Counted from the first letter of the stretch, positions 1 through 6,478 are shown. The stretch is DNA of 9,266 bases from Planctomycetota bacterium (GCA_016200125.1 JACQFK010000438.1:1-9266); one strand, 5' to 3'. Notes: generated by a model not told the origin, from the sequence alone. Numbers and translations: made by a program.

Positions 1-1
1 G

Positions 2-2236
2 CTCCGCGAGGCGGGCCGCGACGCGCGGCGCCTCCAGCAGGCGCTGGAGTCCGAAGTGCTCGTCGAAGTCGTCCTCGGGGAGAAGACCGTCGCGACGCGC
101 GGCCGCGCGCCGGCCGCGCTTCAGCAGGCCGGGTTCACGCCGCATCTCATCCGGGTCGTCAACGAGACCGGCTCGAAGAACCCGCTGAGGGTGGCGAGCC
201 CGCAGTCCGGTCCCGTCTACGCGGGCGTCGCCGAGCTCAGCATGCAACGGCAGGACCAGAAGTCCCTGAGGGCGAATGAGAACCTGAAAGGGGAGCCCCG
301 CTTCCTCCAGGTGGAGCTCTTCCAGTCGCCGCCCCTCACGCCGGCGCTCAGCGGACTCAGGGTGGAGTACCTCGTCCTTCTGATCTACAGCAGCGAGGCG
401 GGCCGGCGGCCGGCCGAGATCGAATTCGCGGGCGCTCCCGTGAGCCTGGACTTCGACATCCTCCCCGCGGTGCCGCTGCGCCTGGCCCTCCGGGACGTCG
501 ACGGCAAGCCGACGACGGCGCGCCTGATCTTTGTCGACTCGGCGGGCCACATCCACCCGCCCCAGCCCAAGCGGCTGGCGCCCGACCTTTTCTTTCAGAA
601 GCAGGTCTATCGGCACGATGGGGAGATCGTGCTCCTGCCGCCCGGGAAATTCAAGGTGACCTACAGCCGCGGGCCGGAGTATGTCGCGCTTGAGAAGGAG
701 TTTACGGTCCCCAAGACAGGGGAAGCCTCGCTGGAGCTCGACCTGCGCCGCTGGGTCCATCTCCGGGAAGCGGGCTACTACTCCGGGGACCATCACATCC
801 ATGCCGCGGGCTGCGCCCATTACTCGAAGCCGTCGGAAGGCGTGCTCGCCGCCGACATGTTCCGCCAGGTGAAAGGGGAGGGTCTGAACGTCGGCTGCCT
901 GCTGACCTGGGGGCCCTGCTATGACTATCAGCGGCAGTTCTTCCTGCCCACGGTCGACAAGCTCAGCGAGCCCCTGACGCTGATCAAGTACGACGTCGAG
1001 GTGAGCGGCTTCGGCTCGCAGGCCCTGGGGCACGTGTGCCTGCTGAACCTCAAGGACCAGACCTACCCCGGCTCGGAGGGGGCGAAGAAGTGGCCCACCT
1101 GGACCACGCCGGTGATGAAGTGGGCGAAGCAGCAGGGCGGGGTGACCGGCTATGCCCACTCCGCCAGCGGCCTCCAGGTGAATCCCGCGAACGCCGCCCG
1201 CCGGCTCATGGCCGAGCTGGATCGCGACAAGGACGGGAAGTTGAGCGCCGAAGAGGCGTCGCGAGGGCTGCTGCCGGAGGACTTCTCGCGGGCGGATGCC
1301 GACGGCGACGGCACGATTACGGAGCCGGAGCTGCTCAAGAGCGTCGATCGCGCGGCCGACCAGCTCCCCAGTCTGGCGATCCCCGAGATGAACAGCGTCG
1401 GAGCGATGGAGATCTTCGTCACGGTGCCGCAGGGCCTGTGCGACTTCATCAGCGCGATGGATACCGCGCGGCTCCCGGAGTGGAATGCCTGGTACCACAT
1501 CATGAACTGCGGGTTCCCGCTCAAGGTAAGCGGCGAGACGGACTTTCCGTGCATGAGCGGCACGCGGGTGGGACAGGGCCGCGTCTACGTCCGGCTGGGC
1601 CGCGTCGACCAAGTCAACTTCGCCGACTGGTGCGACGGGCTGGCGAAGGGCCGCTCCTACGTCTCCGACGGCTACGCCCACGCGCTGGACTTCACGGTGG
1701 AAGGGAAGCGTTCGGGCGACGAGCTGGCGATCGAGAAGGCGGGCGTCGTCAAGGTGAGCGCCCGTGTGGCCTTCGGAGCCCAGACGCCGCTCGAGACGCC
1801 CTACGGTGGAGTGGTTCCCCAAGGCGGGCGCCGTCTCATCGGTGACACCGTGAATCTGCACGCGGGAGAGGTCCAGAAGACCCCGACCCGGCTCGTCGAG
1901 GTCGTGGTGAACGGCCGGCCGGTGGCGTCGAAGGAGGTCGCGGCGGACGACCGTGCCTACGATCTCTCGTTCGAGATTCCGGTGGAACGGTCCTCCTGGG
2001 TGGCGATCCGGCATTTCCCCCAGCTGCACAGCAACCCCGTCAACGTGATCGTCGGCGGGAAGCCCATCCGGGCCTCGCGGAAGAGCGCGCTCTGGTCCAT
2101 CGGCTGCATCGAGCAGCTCTGGCGCCTGCGCGGCCAGGGGATCGCGCCGCAGGAGCGCGACGAGGCGAAGAAGACCTTCGACCGGGCGATCGAGGAGTAC
2201 CGCAAGATCGCCGCCGAATGCCCAGAGAGAAGTTGA
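2..2236 (+). CDS. CehA/McbA-family PHP-type metallohydrolase with internal EF-hand pair (5' partial)
   Basis: The frame is open to the left edge (the first codons read LREAGRDARRLQQALE) and continues without a break into the GTG at 56, so the true start lies outside the window. Residue numbers here count from that GTG. About 240 residues of mostly beta-type sequence precede a metal-binding core: DHHIH at 245-249 (the PHP/amidohydrolase HxH), GYAHSASG with H368, and SGETDF with D496. Between the last two sit two canonical 12-residue EF-hand loops, 389-400 (DRDKDGKLSAEE) and 414-425 (DADGDGTITEPE). The C-terminus is a beta region followed by a charged helix. CehA/McbA members are metal-dependent hydrolases (the namesakes hydrolyse the carbamate ester carbaryl), but planctomycete-type homologues have no known substrate. 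Export is expected but the signal peptide is off-window. It ends in TGA at 2234-2236. Family call is confident; substrate unknown. Confidence 0.82.
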   Translation, partial: LREAGRDARRLQQALESEVLVEVVLGEKTVATRGRAPAALQQAGFTPHLIRVVNETGSKNPLRVASPQSGPVYAGVAELSMQRQDQKSLRANENLKGEPRFLQVELFQSPPLTPALSGLRVEYLVLLIYSSEAGRRPAEIEFAGAPVSLDFDILPAVPLRLALRDVDGKPTTARLIFVDSAGHIHPPQPKRLAPDLFFQKQVYRHDGEIVLLPPGKFKVTYSRGPEYVALEKEFTVPKTGEASLELDLRRWVHLREAGYYSGDHHIHAAGCAHYSKPSEGVLAADMFRQVKGEGLNVGCLLTWGPCYDYQRQFFLPTVDKLSEPLTLIKYDVEVSGFGSQALGHVCLLNLKDQTYPGSEGAKKWPTWTTPVMKWAKQQGGVTGYAHSASGLQVNPANAARRLMAELDRDKDGKLSAEEASRGLLPEDFSRADADGDGTITEPELLKSVDRAADQLPSLAIPEMNSVGAMEIFVTVPQGLCDFISAMDTARLPEWNAWYHIMNCGFPLKVSGETDFPCMSGTRVGQGRVYVRLGRVDQVNFADWCDGLAKGRSYVSDGYAHALDFTVEGKRSGDELAIEKAGVVKVSARVAFGAQTPLETPYGGVVPQGGRRLIGDTVNLHAGEVQKTPTRLVEVVVNGRPVASKEVAADDRAYDLSFEIPVERSSWVAIRHFPQLHSNPVNVIVGGKPIRASRKSALWSIGCIEQLWRLRGQGIAPQERDEAKKTFDRAIEEYRKIAAECPERS

Positions 2237-2276
2237 CCAAGCCTCCCAAGTCAAATGTTGACCCAGGTCAACAATT
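2232..2276. promoter_or_regulatory. Operator-like cluster of TTGAC/GTCAA half-sites
   Basis: A perfect 8-bp inverted repeat, TGTTGACC (2256-2263) and GGTCAACA (2266-2273), is separated by CA. After one mismatch it extends by AA/TT to about 2253-2276. A second GTTGACC lies at 2232-2238, overlapping the stop codon of the preceding gene, and CCCAAGTCAA (2245-2254) is a near-copy of CCCAGGTCAA (2262-2271) 17 bp away. Two inverted half-site pairs therefore sit upstream of the next gene, as expected for a dimeric repressor or activator site. The regulator is not identifiable. A 7-bp RNA hairpin with a CCAG loop is also possible, but there is no following T-run, so a terminator is less likely. Confidence 0.45.
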
Positions 2277-2324
2277 CGGCCCCACGAGCATCACATTTCC
2301 TGAAATCCTTTTTCCCGGCTTCCG

Positions 2325-2372
2325 GTACGAGGTGAGCTGAATGCAGCCTGGCGGGCGAGCCTGGCCTCGTAC
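2325..2372 (+). promoter_or_regulatory. Candidate structured 5' leader, three-way-junction-like
   Basis: GTACGAGG (2325-2332) pairs perfectly with CCTCGTAC (2365-2372). The enclosed 32 nt can form two smaller hairpins: GCTG/CAGC (2336-2339 with 2344-2347, AATG loop) and GGC/GCC (2350-2352 with 2359-2361). The outer stem ends two bases before the GGGAG ribosome binding site of the next gene, so the fold could affect translation. It matches no riboswitch class I recognise, and the inner stems are short enough to be chance. Confidence 0.3.
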
Positions 2373-2374
2373 TT

Positions 2375-2379
2375 GGGAG
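2375..2379 (+). promoter_or_regulatory. Ribosome binding site setting the start of the unknown exported protein
   Basis: GGGAG lies 8 bases before the ATG at 2388. This favours 2388 over the in-frame TTG at 2373, which would put this motif inside the coding region and give a signal peptide with a poorer N-terminus. Confidence 0.6.
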
Positions 2380-2387
2380 CGGGCAAG

Positions 2388-4025
2388 ATGGGCAAGACAA
2401 TCCGGCTTTCGCTATTCCTCTGCCTGGCGATACTGGGCTTCGCCGGGCGCTCCGAGGGTCGCGCACAGGCGGCCGCGGGACTGACCATCCAGAAGAACGT
2501 CACGGTCGGCACCAAGAGCTGCGACGTCGTGACCTGGACCGATGCGAACGGCAAGGCGCGGTCGGTGGCGCTGGTGCGGGCCGACGGCGACCACGCGGGC
2601 TACGTCGGCGGCTACGTCCAGCAGTACACCTACTACATCGACAACACGCTCAAGACCGGCATCGCCTGGGACTCCGCGCAGGAAGGCGTGTCCGGCCTGG
2701 GATGCGCGGTCAACCACCACAGCAGCGCCTCCAGCAGCAAGGCGAACAGCACGAACGCGACGACGGGGTTCGTCTTCGAGGGCTCGAACCACTGCCTCTG
2801 GCGCTTTCATTCCACGTACAGCGGCGACGGGCACACGGTGGGCCTCACGATCGACTGGTTCATCAGCAACGGCAGGAACGACGTCCTCTGGGCGGTCTCC
2901 TTCGACGCGACGGGGCAGACTTCGTTCGACTGGGATTCGCGGGGACCCTATTTCCAGTTCGACTGGGACGGCGACGGCCACTTCTACGACGGCGCGATCT
3001 CCGGCATCCGCTGGGGGGATCACTACCGGTTCCGCACGACCACCTACGCCGCCAACAGCAGCGCCTGGGACTACACGCAGCTCAACGTGGTCCCCTACAT
3101 GTCGCTGTACAAGAACGCGGCCCTTGGAAACGTGGAGGCCGGCGTCGTCCAGACCCAGCCCTGGACGGTGCAGGACGCGGGCGGATACTGGTGGGCCCAG
3201 AGTCACTGGGGCCAGACCGGGACGGGCATGATGGAGAACTGGAACTGCCCGTATCAGCTGAACGCCTACGAAGGGGCCAACGGCTATGAAGGCGAGAAGC
3301 TGGCCTGGGGCACCAATTTCGGCTACGTGGGCAACCCCCAGTACGACCGACTGGACTACGTGAAGCAGATAGGCTCACCCCATCAGGGGTACTCGACGTA
3401 CATCATCCTCAACAAGTACGGCGAAGGCCTGACCGACGCGATGATCGGATCGATGGAGGCTGTCCAGAACGTGATGCTGACGGCGACGAGCGGGACCGTC
3501 GTGACGTCGGGACCGGACCACGCCAACCTGACGGGGAACGTCAACTACCAGCCCGCGGGATGGAATCACGTCTACGGTGCCTGGGCTCTCAACGCCAGCG
3601 CGAATGCCGCGGTGTTCAACGTGAGCGTGTCCAGCGGAACGCTCGTGAGGCCGCTGTTCGTGATCAACAACTACAGCGCCGCCCAGCCGCCGGCGAGCCT
3701 GACGCTGGGCGGAGCGGCGCTCGCGTCGGGGAGCGACTACACGGCGTCGGTGGACACGGCCGGGCAGAAGCTGTGGATCACGTTGAACCGCAATCTGACC
3801 GGGACCACGAATGCGGTGAACCTGGGCGGCGGCCCCGCGCCGGCCCCGGGACCCGCTCCCGCTCCACCGCCGCCGGCGCCCGCTCCGGCGACGCCCTCGG
3901 GCGGCGGGGGCGGCAGCTCCGGCGGCACCTGCGGATGCGGGACGGCCTCTTCCCTCAGCCTGTGCTGGCTCCCGGTCGCCGCAGCGATTACCCTTCTGCT
4001 GACGGCCGGGCGCCTCAGGATCTAG
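2388..4025 (+). CDS. Exported protein of unknown family with Pro/Gly-rich stalk and Cys-bearing C-terminal anchor
   Basis: A 545-residue protein. Residues 1-28 are a signal peptide (MGKT, hydrophobic LSLFLCLAILGFAG, likely cleavage after AQA at 26-28). The body, about 30-480, is rich in Trp, Tyr, Asn, Gly and Asp, as in secreted beta-sheet proteins; I do not recognise its family. A DWDGDGHFYDG segment (192-202) resembles a calcium-binding Asp-rich loop. Residues 390-480 look like a separate beta-sandwich ending before the linker. The tail is a Pro/Ala-rich linker (483-504), a Gly/Ser-rich stretch (505-513), TCGCG with C515 and C517, a hydrophobic segment (about 523-540) and the end RLRI, typical of a surface-anchoring tail. 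Gly, Ser and Thr repeats explain long open frames on the other strands. A glycan-binding or glycan-cleaving role would be a guess. It has its own RBS and a 151-bp upstream gap with regulatory-looking elements, so it is probably its own transcription unit. It stops with TAG. Confidence 0.85.
   Translation: MGKTIRLSLFLCLAILGFAGRSEGRAQAAAGLTIQKNVTVGTKSCDVVTWTDANGKARSVALVRADGDHAGYVGGYVQQYTYYIDNTLKTGIAWDSAQEGVSGLGCAVNHHSSASSSKANSTNATTGFVFEGSNHCLWRFHSTYSGDGHTVGLTIDWFISNGRNDVLWAVSFDATGQTSFDWDSRGPYFQFDWDGDGHFYDGAISGIRWGDHYRFRTTTYAANSSAWDYTQLNVVPYMSLYKNAALGNVEAGVVQTQPWTVQDAGGYWWAQSHWGQTGTGMMENWNCPYQLNAYEGANGYEGEKLAWGTNFGYVGNPQYDRLDYVKQIGSPHQGYSTYIILNKYGEGLTDAMIGSMEAVQNVMLTATSGTVVTSGPDHANLTGNVNYQPAGWNHVYGAWALNASANAAVFNVSVSSGTLVRPLFVINNYSAAQPPASLTLGGAALASGSDYTASVDTAGQKLWITLNRNLTGTTNAVNLGGGPAPAPGPAPAPPPPAPAPATPSGGGGGSSGGTCGCGTASSLSLCWLPVAAAITLLLTAGRLRI
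3825..4022 (+). other. C-terminal stalk plus Cys-containing sorting/anchor segment
   Basis: This encodes residues 480-545 of the exported protein: a run of Pro-Ala repeats, then GGGGGSSGG, TCGCG, a hydrophobic span and RLRI. The order of low-complexity linker, Cys/Gly motif, transmembrane helix and short basic end is shared by tripartite C-terminal sorting signals such as MYXO-CTERM and Synerg-CTERM, in which a Cys near the helix is processed. Here the basic tail is very short and the exact motif matches none that I can name. Confidence 0.5.
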
Positions 4026-4036
4026 TTCCCCTCCCG

Positions 4037-4092
4037 GGCCTCTCCGATCCCGGAGGATCTCCGGACGGGGCATCAGACGGGATCGGAGGGCC
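4037..4092. terminator. Stem-loop between convergent genes, possible bidirectional terminator
   Basis: CTCCGATCCCG (4042-4052) pairs perfectly with CGGGATCGGAG (4078-4088). With T4041 bulged, GGCC (4037-4040) pairs with GGCC (4089-4092), giving a 15-bp stem. The 25-nt loop contains an alternative small hairpin, GGAG/CTCC (4052-4062). It lies 11 bases after the stop of the rightward gene and 24 bases past the stop of the leftward cupin. There is no T-run on either side, so it may be a factor-assisted terminator or a 3'-end protecting hairpin. Confidence 0.45.
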
Positions 4093-4116
4093 TGCGGAAG
4101 TCGAGGGGGCGGCGGG

Positions 4117-4551
4117 TCAGTCGAACCACTCGTCGTCCGCGTCGAAGGGCGGAACGACGATGTTCAGGATCTTCATCGGGGTCTTGCCCATGACGGCGCG
4201 GTGGCGGGTGCCGGGGCGGATCATCAGCGCCATGCCCGGCTTGACGTTGTACATCTTGCCGTCGAGCTCCATCTGCCCCTCGCCCTCGAGGAAGTAGTAG
4301 GTCTCGGTCTGCGCCTTGTGATAGTGGGCGCGGGCGTCCTGGCTGATCTCGACGACGTGGACGCTGCAGACGCGGTTGTCGTCCCGGCGGAACGCGCGCC
4401 GGCTCTTGCCGCAAGGGCAGGGCACGGCGGGAATCTCGGTGAAGGTGGCGAATTCGTACGGCAGCTTCAGGCCGGTCTCGATCGGGCGATCGTCGGCCGA
4501 CGGCGTGGTCCGGGCGATCGTGGCCGTCGCGCGTCTCGTGGTCTTTGGCAT
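4117..4551 (-). CDS. Small single-domain cupin with N-terminal CPCG motif
   Basis: A 144-residue cytosolic-looking protein with one cupin barrel. Cupin motif 1 gives metal ligands H76, H78 and E83 (in HYHKAQTETYYFLEG) with G90 after it. Motif 2 is PGTRH with H117. All four usual ligands are present, so metal binding is expected. Residues 1-30 are basic, Thr-rich and probably disordered. C45 and C47, in CPCGKSRR, precede the barrel. Such small cupins serve as isomerases, dioxygenases or ligand-binding proteins, and the sequence does not say which. The acidic end, DADDEWFD, is unusual. It lies 31 bp after the hypothetical gene on the same strand, but a promoter ending 6 bp before its ATG suggests independent, leaderless expression. 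No Shine-Dalgarno sequence is visible. It stops with TGA. Confidence 0.85.
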   Translation of the reverse strand: MPKTTRRATATIARTTPSADDRPIETGLKLPYEFATFTEIPAVPCPCGKSRRAFRRDDNRVCSVHVVEISQDARAHYHKAQTETYYFLEGEGQMELDGKMYNVKPGMALMIRPGTRHRAVMGKTPMKILNIVVPPFDADDEWFD

Positions 4552-4586
4552 CGACTAAAGCTACCGGCCGGGGCCGCTCGAGTCAA
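4552..4586 (-). promoter_or_regulatory. Leaderless-type promoter of the cupin gene
   Basis: Reading leftward: TTGACT (4586-4581, 5 of 6 to the -35 consensus), a 17-bp spacer (4580-4564), TAGCTT (4563-4558, TANNNT-type -10), then 6 bp to the ATG at 4551. Transcription would start at or next to the A of the ATG. The -35 overlaps the stop codon of the upstream gene (4585-4583). Confidence 0.55.
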
Positions 4587-5131
4587 GGACGTGGAAGTCT
4601 CATGCGATCGAGCCAGTAGGTGCTGAGGCCTTGAATCTCGACGGCCTGCAGGGCGCGCAGGAAGGAGACTTCCCGCTCCTCCCCCGCCGATTCGCACCAG
4701 TCGATCATGCGGAAGGGATCCCATTTCTTTCCGGACGAGAGCGCCTTGCGGTAGGCGTCGAGTCCGGGGGCGTCGCCGAGCAATTCCAGGGCGGCCGCCT
4801 GGAGCTCGGGAAAGAGCGGATGGTCTCCGACGCGACGGAACCAGTATTTCGAGTTTCCGTAGTCGGGCTCGCGCCTGTGCATGACGCCGTGGAGGTAGGC
4901 GCCGAACTCGTCCGGCAACTCCTGCGCGATCTTGTGGCAGCCGTCCAGGTCGTCGTTCCAGAGCAGCAAGGCCGACTTCAGCGCCAGGGAGGCGTTGTCC
5001 TTTCCCGCGTCCGACTGCTCGATCTCCCGCTGCAGATCGGGGTTCCAGGGTCCCTTGGGAACGAGGAGGCCCGGCTCCAGCCGCGCCATCAGCGTGCCGA
5101 AGCATCTCCCGACGTTGGCACCTTCCCACAT
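4583..5131 (-). CDS. Hypothetical helical protein with HRRE...YWFRR motif
   Basis: A protein of 182 residues with no signal peptide or membrane segment, mostly alpha-helical in appearance. Its most distinctive block is residues 79-107: H81, H85-R86-R87-E88, then YGNSKYWFRRVGDHPLF with Y96, W97, R99, R100 and H104. I recall similar HRRE(G/P)D..N.KYW.RR blocks in uncharacterised bacterial proteins but know of no function, and none is claimed. The His/Arg/Glu-rich core could be a binding or active site. The start at 5131 leaves a 4-bp gap after the larA-like stop, implying co-transcription. M15 (5089) is an alternative start, and neither has a strong Shine-Dalgarno sequence. Its 3' end carries the -35 element of the next gene. 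It stops with TGA. Confidence 0.75.
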   Translation of the reverse strand: MWEGANVGRCFGTLMARLEPGLLVPKGPWNPDLQREIEQSDAGKDNASLALKSALLLWNDDLDGCHKIAQELPDEFGAYLHGVMHRREPDYGNSKYWFRRVGDHPLFPELQAAALELLGDAPGLDAYRKALSSGKKWDPFRMIDWCESAGEEREVSFLRALQAVEIQGLSTYWLDRMRLPRP

Positions 5132-5135
5132 CGGT

Positions 5136-6404
5136 CTACCGCTTCAGGTAGGGAATCGTCATCGGTCCCTCGGGCAGGACGGCGATGGGGGCATCCTTGC
5201 CGACGCGCTTGAGCTCCTCGGCCAGGCGGGCGCTGACGTCCCGGACCGGCTCGACATGGGCGCGGCGGATCTCGTCGGCCGGGATCTCGCTGTAGAGCCC
5301 GGCGCGGGCACGGACGAGGATCATCGCGAGCATCTGCGCCTCCCACTGGTCGAAGAGGGAGTAACCCGGGGCGAGGACGGTGTCCAGGATGGCCTTGGGC
5401 GTGCCGTGCTCGAAGAGCAGCTTCTTGAAGTTCCCGTGGGAGGGGAATCCGTCGTTGCAGCGGGCGGCGGTGAGGATGTAGCCGTCGTCGGCGATGATCT
5501 GGGCCGCGGCGGACATGCCCTTGACGGTCTGGTAGAGGTTCTGGTCGAGCGGATAGCCGCCGTTGGTGGTCACGACCACGGGGAAGGGCTTGTCGCAGGC
5601 GACCATCGCGGTGTCCCGGGCGAATCCGCAACCCTTCCGATGGGCCTCCAGCGCGTCGCCGCAATAGTAGCCCGTGATCTGGCGCTTGTTGTTCAGGGTG
5701 ACGTTCACGCAGAAATGGAGCGGCAGGAGCGCGCCGTTCCGGCGGATCTGCTCCTGGGTGGGATTCCCCTCGAGGACGCCCCAGGTCGATTTCGGATCGG
5801 CGATCACCGCCGCGCGGTGGTAGTGGGTGATCGCCTCGATGTCGGCGATCGCGGGGAAGACCCCCTTGTAGCCCCCGGAGAAGCCGGCCATGAAGTGGGG
5901 TTCGATGAACCCCAGCACGATGCGCTTGTCCGCCTCGACATATTCGCGGGTCATGTGGACGGTCCGGCCGTCGATCGTCTTTCCGGCGAGGGCCAGCGTC
6001 TTTGGATCCTGGGCCGCGTGGTTGACGATCCTGTACGCGCGGGCCACGTCCGCGCCGACCATCCTCTCAAGTTCGGCCGGCGTGTTCGCCCGGTGCGAGC
6101 CCGTGCCGTTGATGATCGTGAAGTTCTTCGCGGGCACGTGGGAAAGCTCGGCGAAGAGCCAGGGAAGCAGGCGCTCGGAGGGCAGCGGACGGGTGATGTC
6201 GGGGATCACGACCGCCACCCGGTCGCCCGCGGCGACGAGTTCCCTCAGGGGGCGGCAGCCGATCGGCGAACGGACGGCGTCGCGGAAGGCGGCCGTTTCG
6301 TCGGGAAGGCCGGGAACGAAGCGGGGCTCGACGACGGTCACGTTCGGCGCGTCGATTTCCAGGTCCAAGCCGCCCGTGCCGTACAGGAGCCGGATCTTTC
6401 TCAT
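5136..6404 (-). CDS. larA: LarA-family (DUF2088) nickel-pincer racemase/epimerase homologue
   Basis: A 422-residue cytosolic protein, full length for the family. It keeps the residues known from Lactiplantibacillus LarA, at a constant offset of about four: R72 (DITRPLP), H104 (GTGSH), H170 (EPHFMAGFSGG), K180 (GGYKG, the lysine that tethers the nickel-pincer cofactor) and H196 (THYH). A downstream LDQNLYQTVKG block supplies the Gln/Lys pair. LarA interconverts the two stereoisomers of lactate by hydride transfer; homologues act on other 2-hydroxyacids, so the substrate here is open and the symbol denotes the family, not proven lactate racemase. The cofactor genes larB, larC and larE are absent from the window. 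It heads a leftward group with the hypothetical protein (4-bp gap) and the cupin. There is no Shine-Dalgarno sequence, and a promoter abuts the ATG. It stops with TAG. Confidence 0.88.
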   Translation of the reverse strand: MRKIRLLYGTGGLDLEIDAPNVTVVEPRFVPGLPDETAAFRDAVRSPIGCRPLRELVAAGDRVAVVIPDITRPLPSERLLPWLFAELSHVPAKNFTIINGTGSHRANTPAELERMVGADVARAYRIVNHAAQDPKTLALAGKTIDGRTVHMTREYVEADKRIVLGFIEPHFMAGFSGGYKGVFPAIADIEAITHYHRAAVIADPKSTWGVLEGNPTQEQIRRNGALLPLHFCVNVTLNNKRQITGYYCGDALEAHRKGCGFARDTAMVACDKPFPVVVTTNGGYPLDQNLYQTVKGMSAAAQIIADDGYILTAARCNDGFPSHGNFKKLLFEHGTPKAILDTVLAPGYSLFDQWEAQMLAMILVRARAGLYSEIPADEIRRAHVEPVRDVSARLAEELKRVGKDAPIAVLPEGPMTIPYLKR

Positions 6405-6440
6405 AAGCCGGATTCTAGCACGGCAGGGGGGATGGGTGAA
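6405..6440 (-). promoter_or_regulatory. Leaderless-type promoter of the larA-like gene
   Basis: Reading leftward: TTCACC (6440-6435, 4 of 6 to consensus), a 17-bp spacer (6434-6418), TAGAAT (6417-6412, 5 of 6 to TATAAT), then 7 bp to the ATG at 6404. The start point would fall within about one base of the start codon. Confidence 0.55.
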
Positions 6441-6443
6441 GGC

Positions 6444-6478
6444 TTGCCGCGTCCCGCCGCAGGCGGTAGGGTATAGCG
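6444..6478 (+). promoter_or_regulatory. Leaderless-type promoter of the sialidase-like gene
   Basis: TTGCCG (6444-6449, 4 of 6 to consensus), a 17-bp spacer (6450-6466), TAGGGT (6467-6472, TANNNT type), then 6 bp to the ATG at 6479. Its -35 lies only 3 bp from the -35 of the divergent larA-like promoter. The -10 is weak in its middle bases, but the spacing repeats that of the cupin promoter exactly. Confidence 0.45.

Noticed and set aside
2258..2286. TTGACC at 2258 as a -35 element
   Set aside because: No acceptable -10 lies 16-19 bp downstream, and the hexamer is one arm of the palindrome, so an operator reading fits better.
2373..2387. TTG at 2373 as start of the exported protein
   Set aside because: ATG 2388 has a well-spaced GGGAG and gives a clean signal peptide; the TTG start would place that site inside the gene.
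2412..3206. A 264-codon leftward open frame opposite the unknown exported protein
   Set aside because: Its Val/Arg/Ala/Asp-rich composition mirrors codon bias of the plus-strand gene, and it has no recognisable motif.
3832..3900. Tandem DNA repeat of C/G-rich triplets
   Set aside because: It is the coding of the Pro/Ala linker, low complexity without a fixed repeat unit; not a mobile or CRISPR-like element.
4932..6476. A 514-codon rightward open frame opposite the larA-like gene
   Set aside because: It is antisense to a well-conserved LarA homologue with catalytic residues intact. Its Gly/Arg/Asp/Val-rich product is typical of GC-rich antisense frames.
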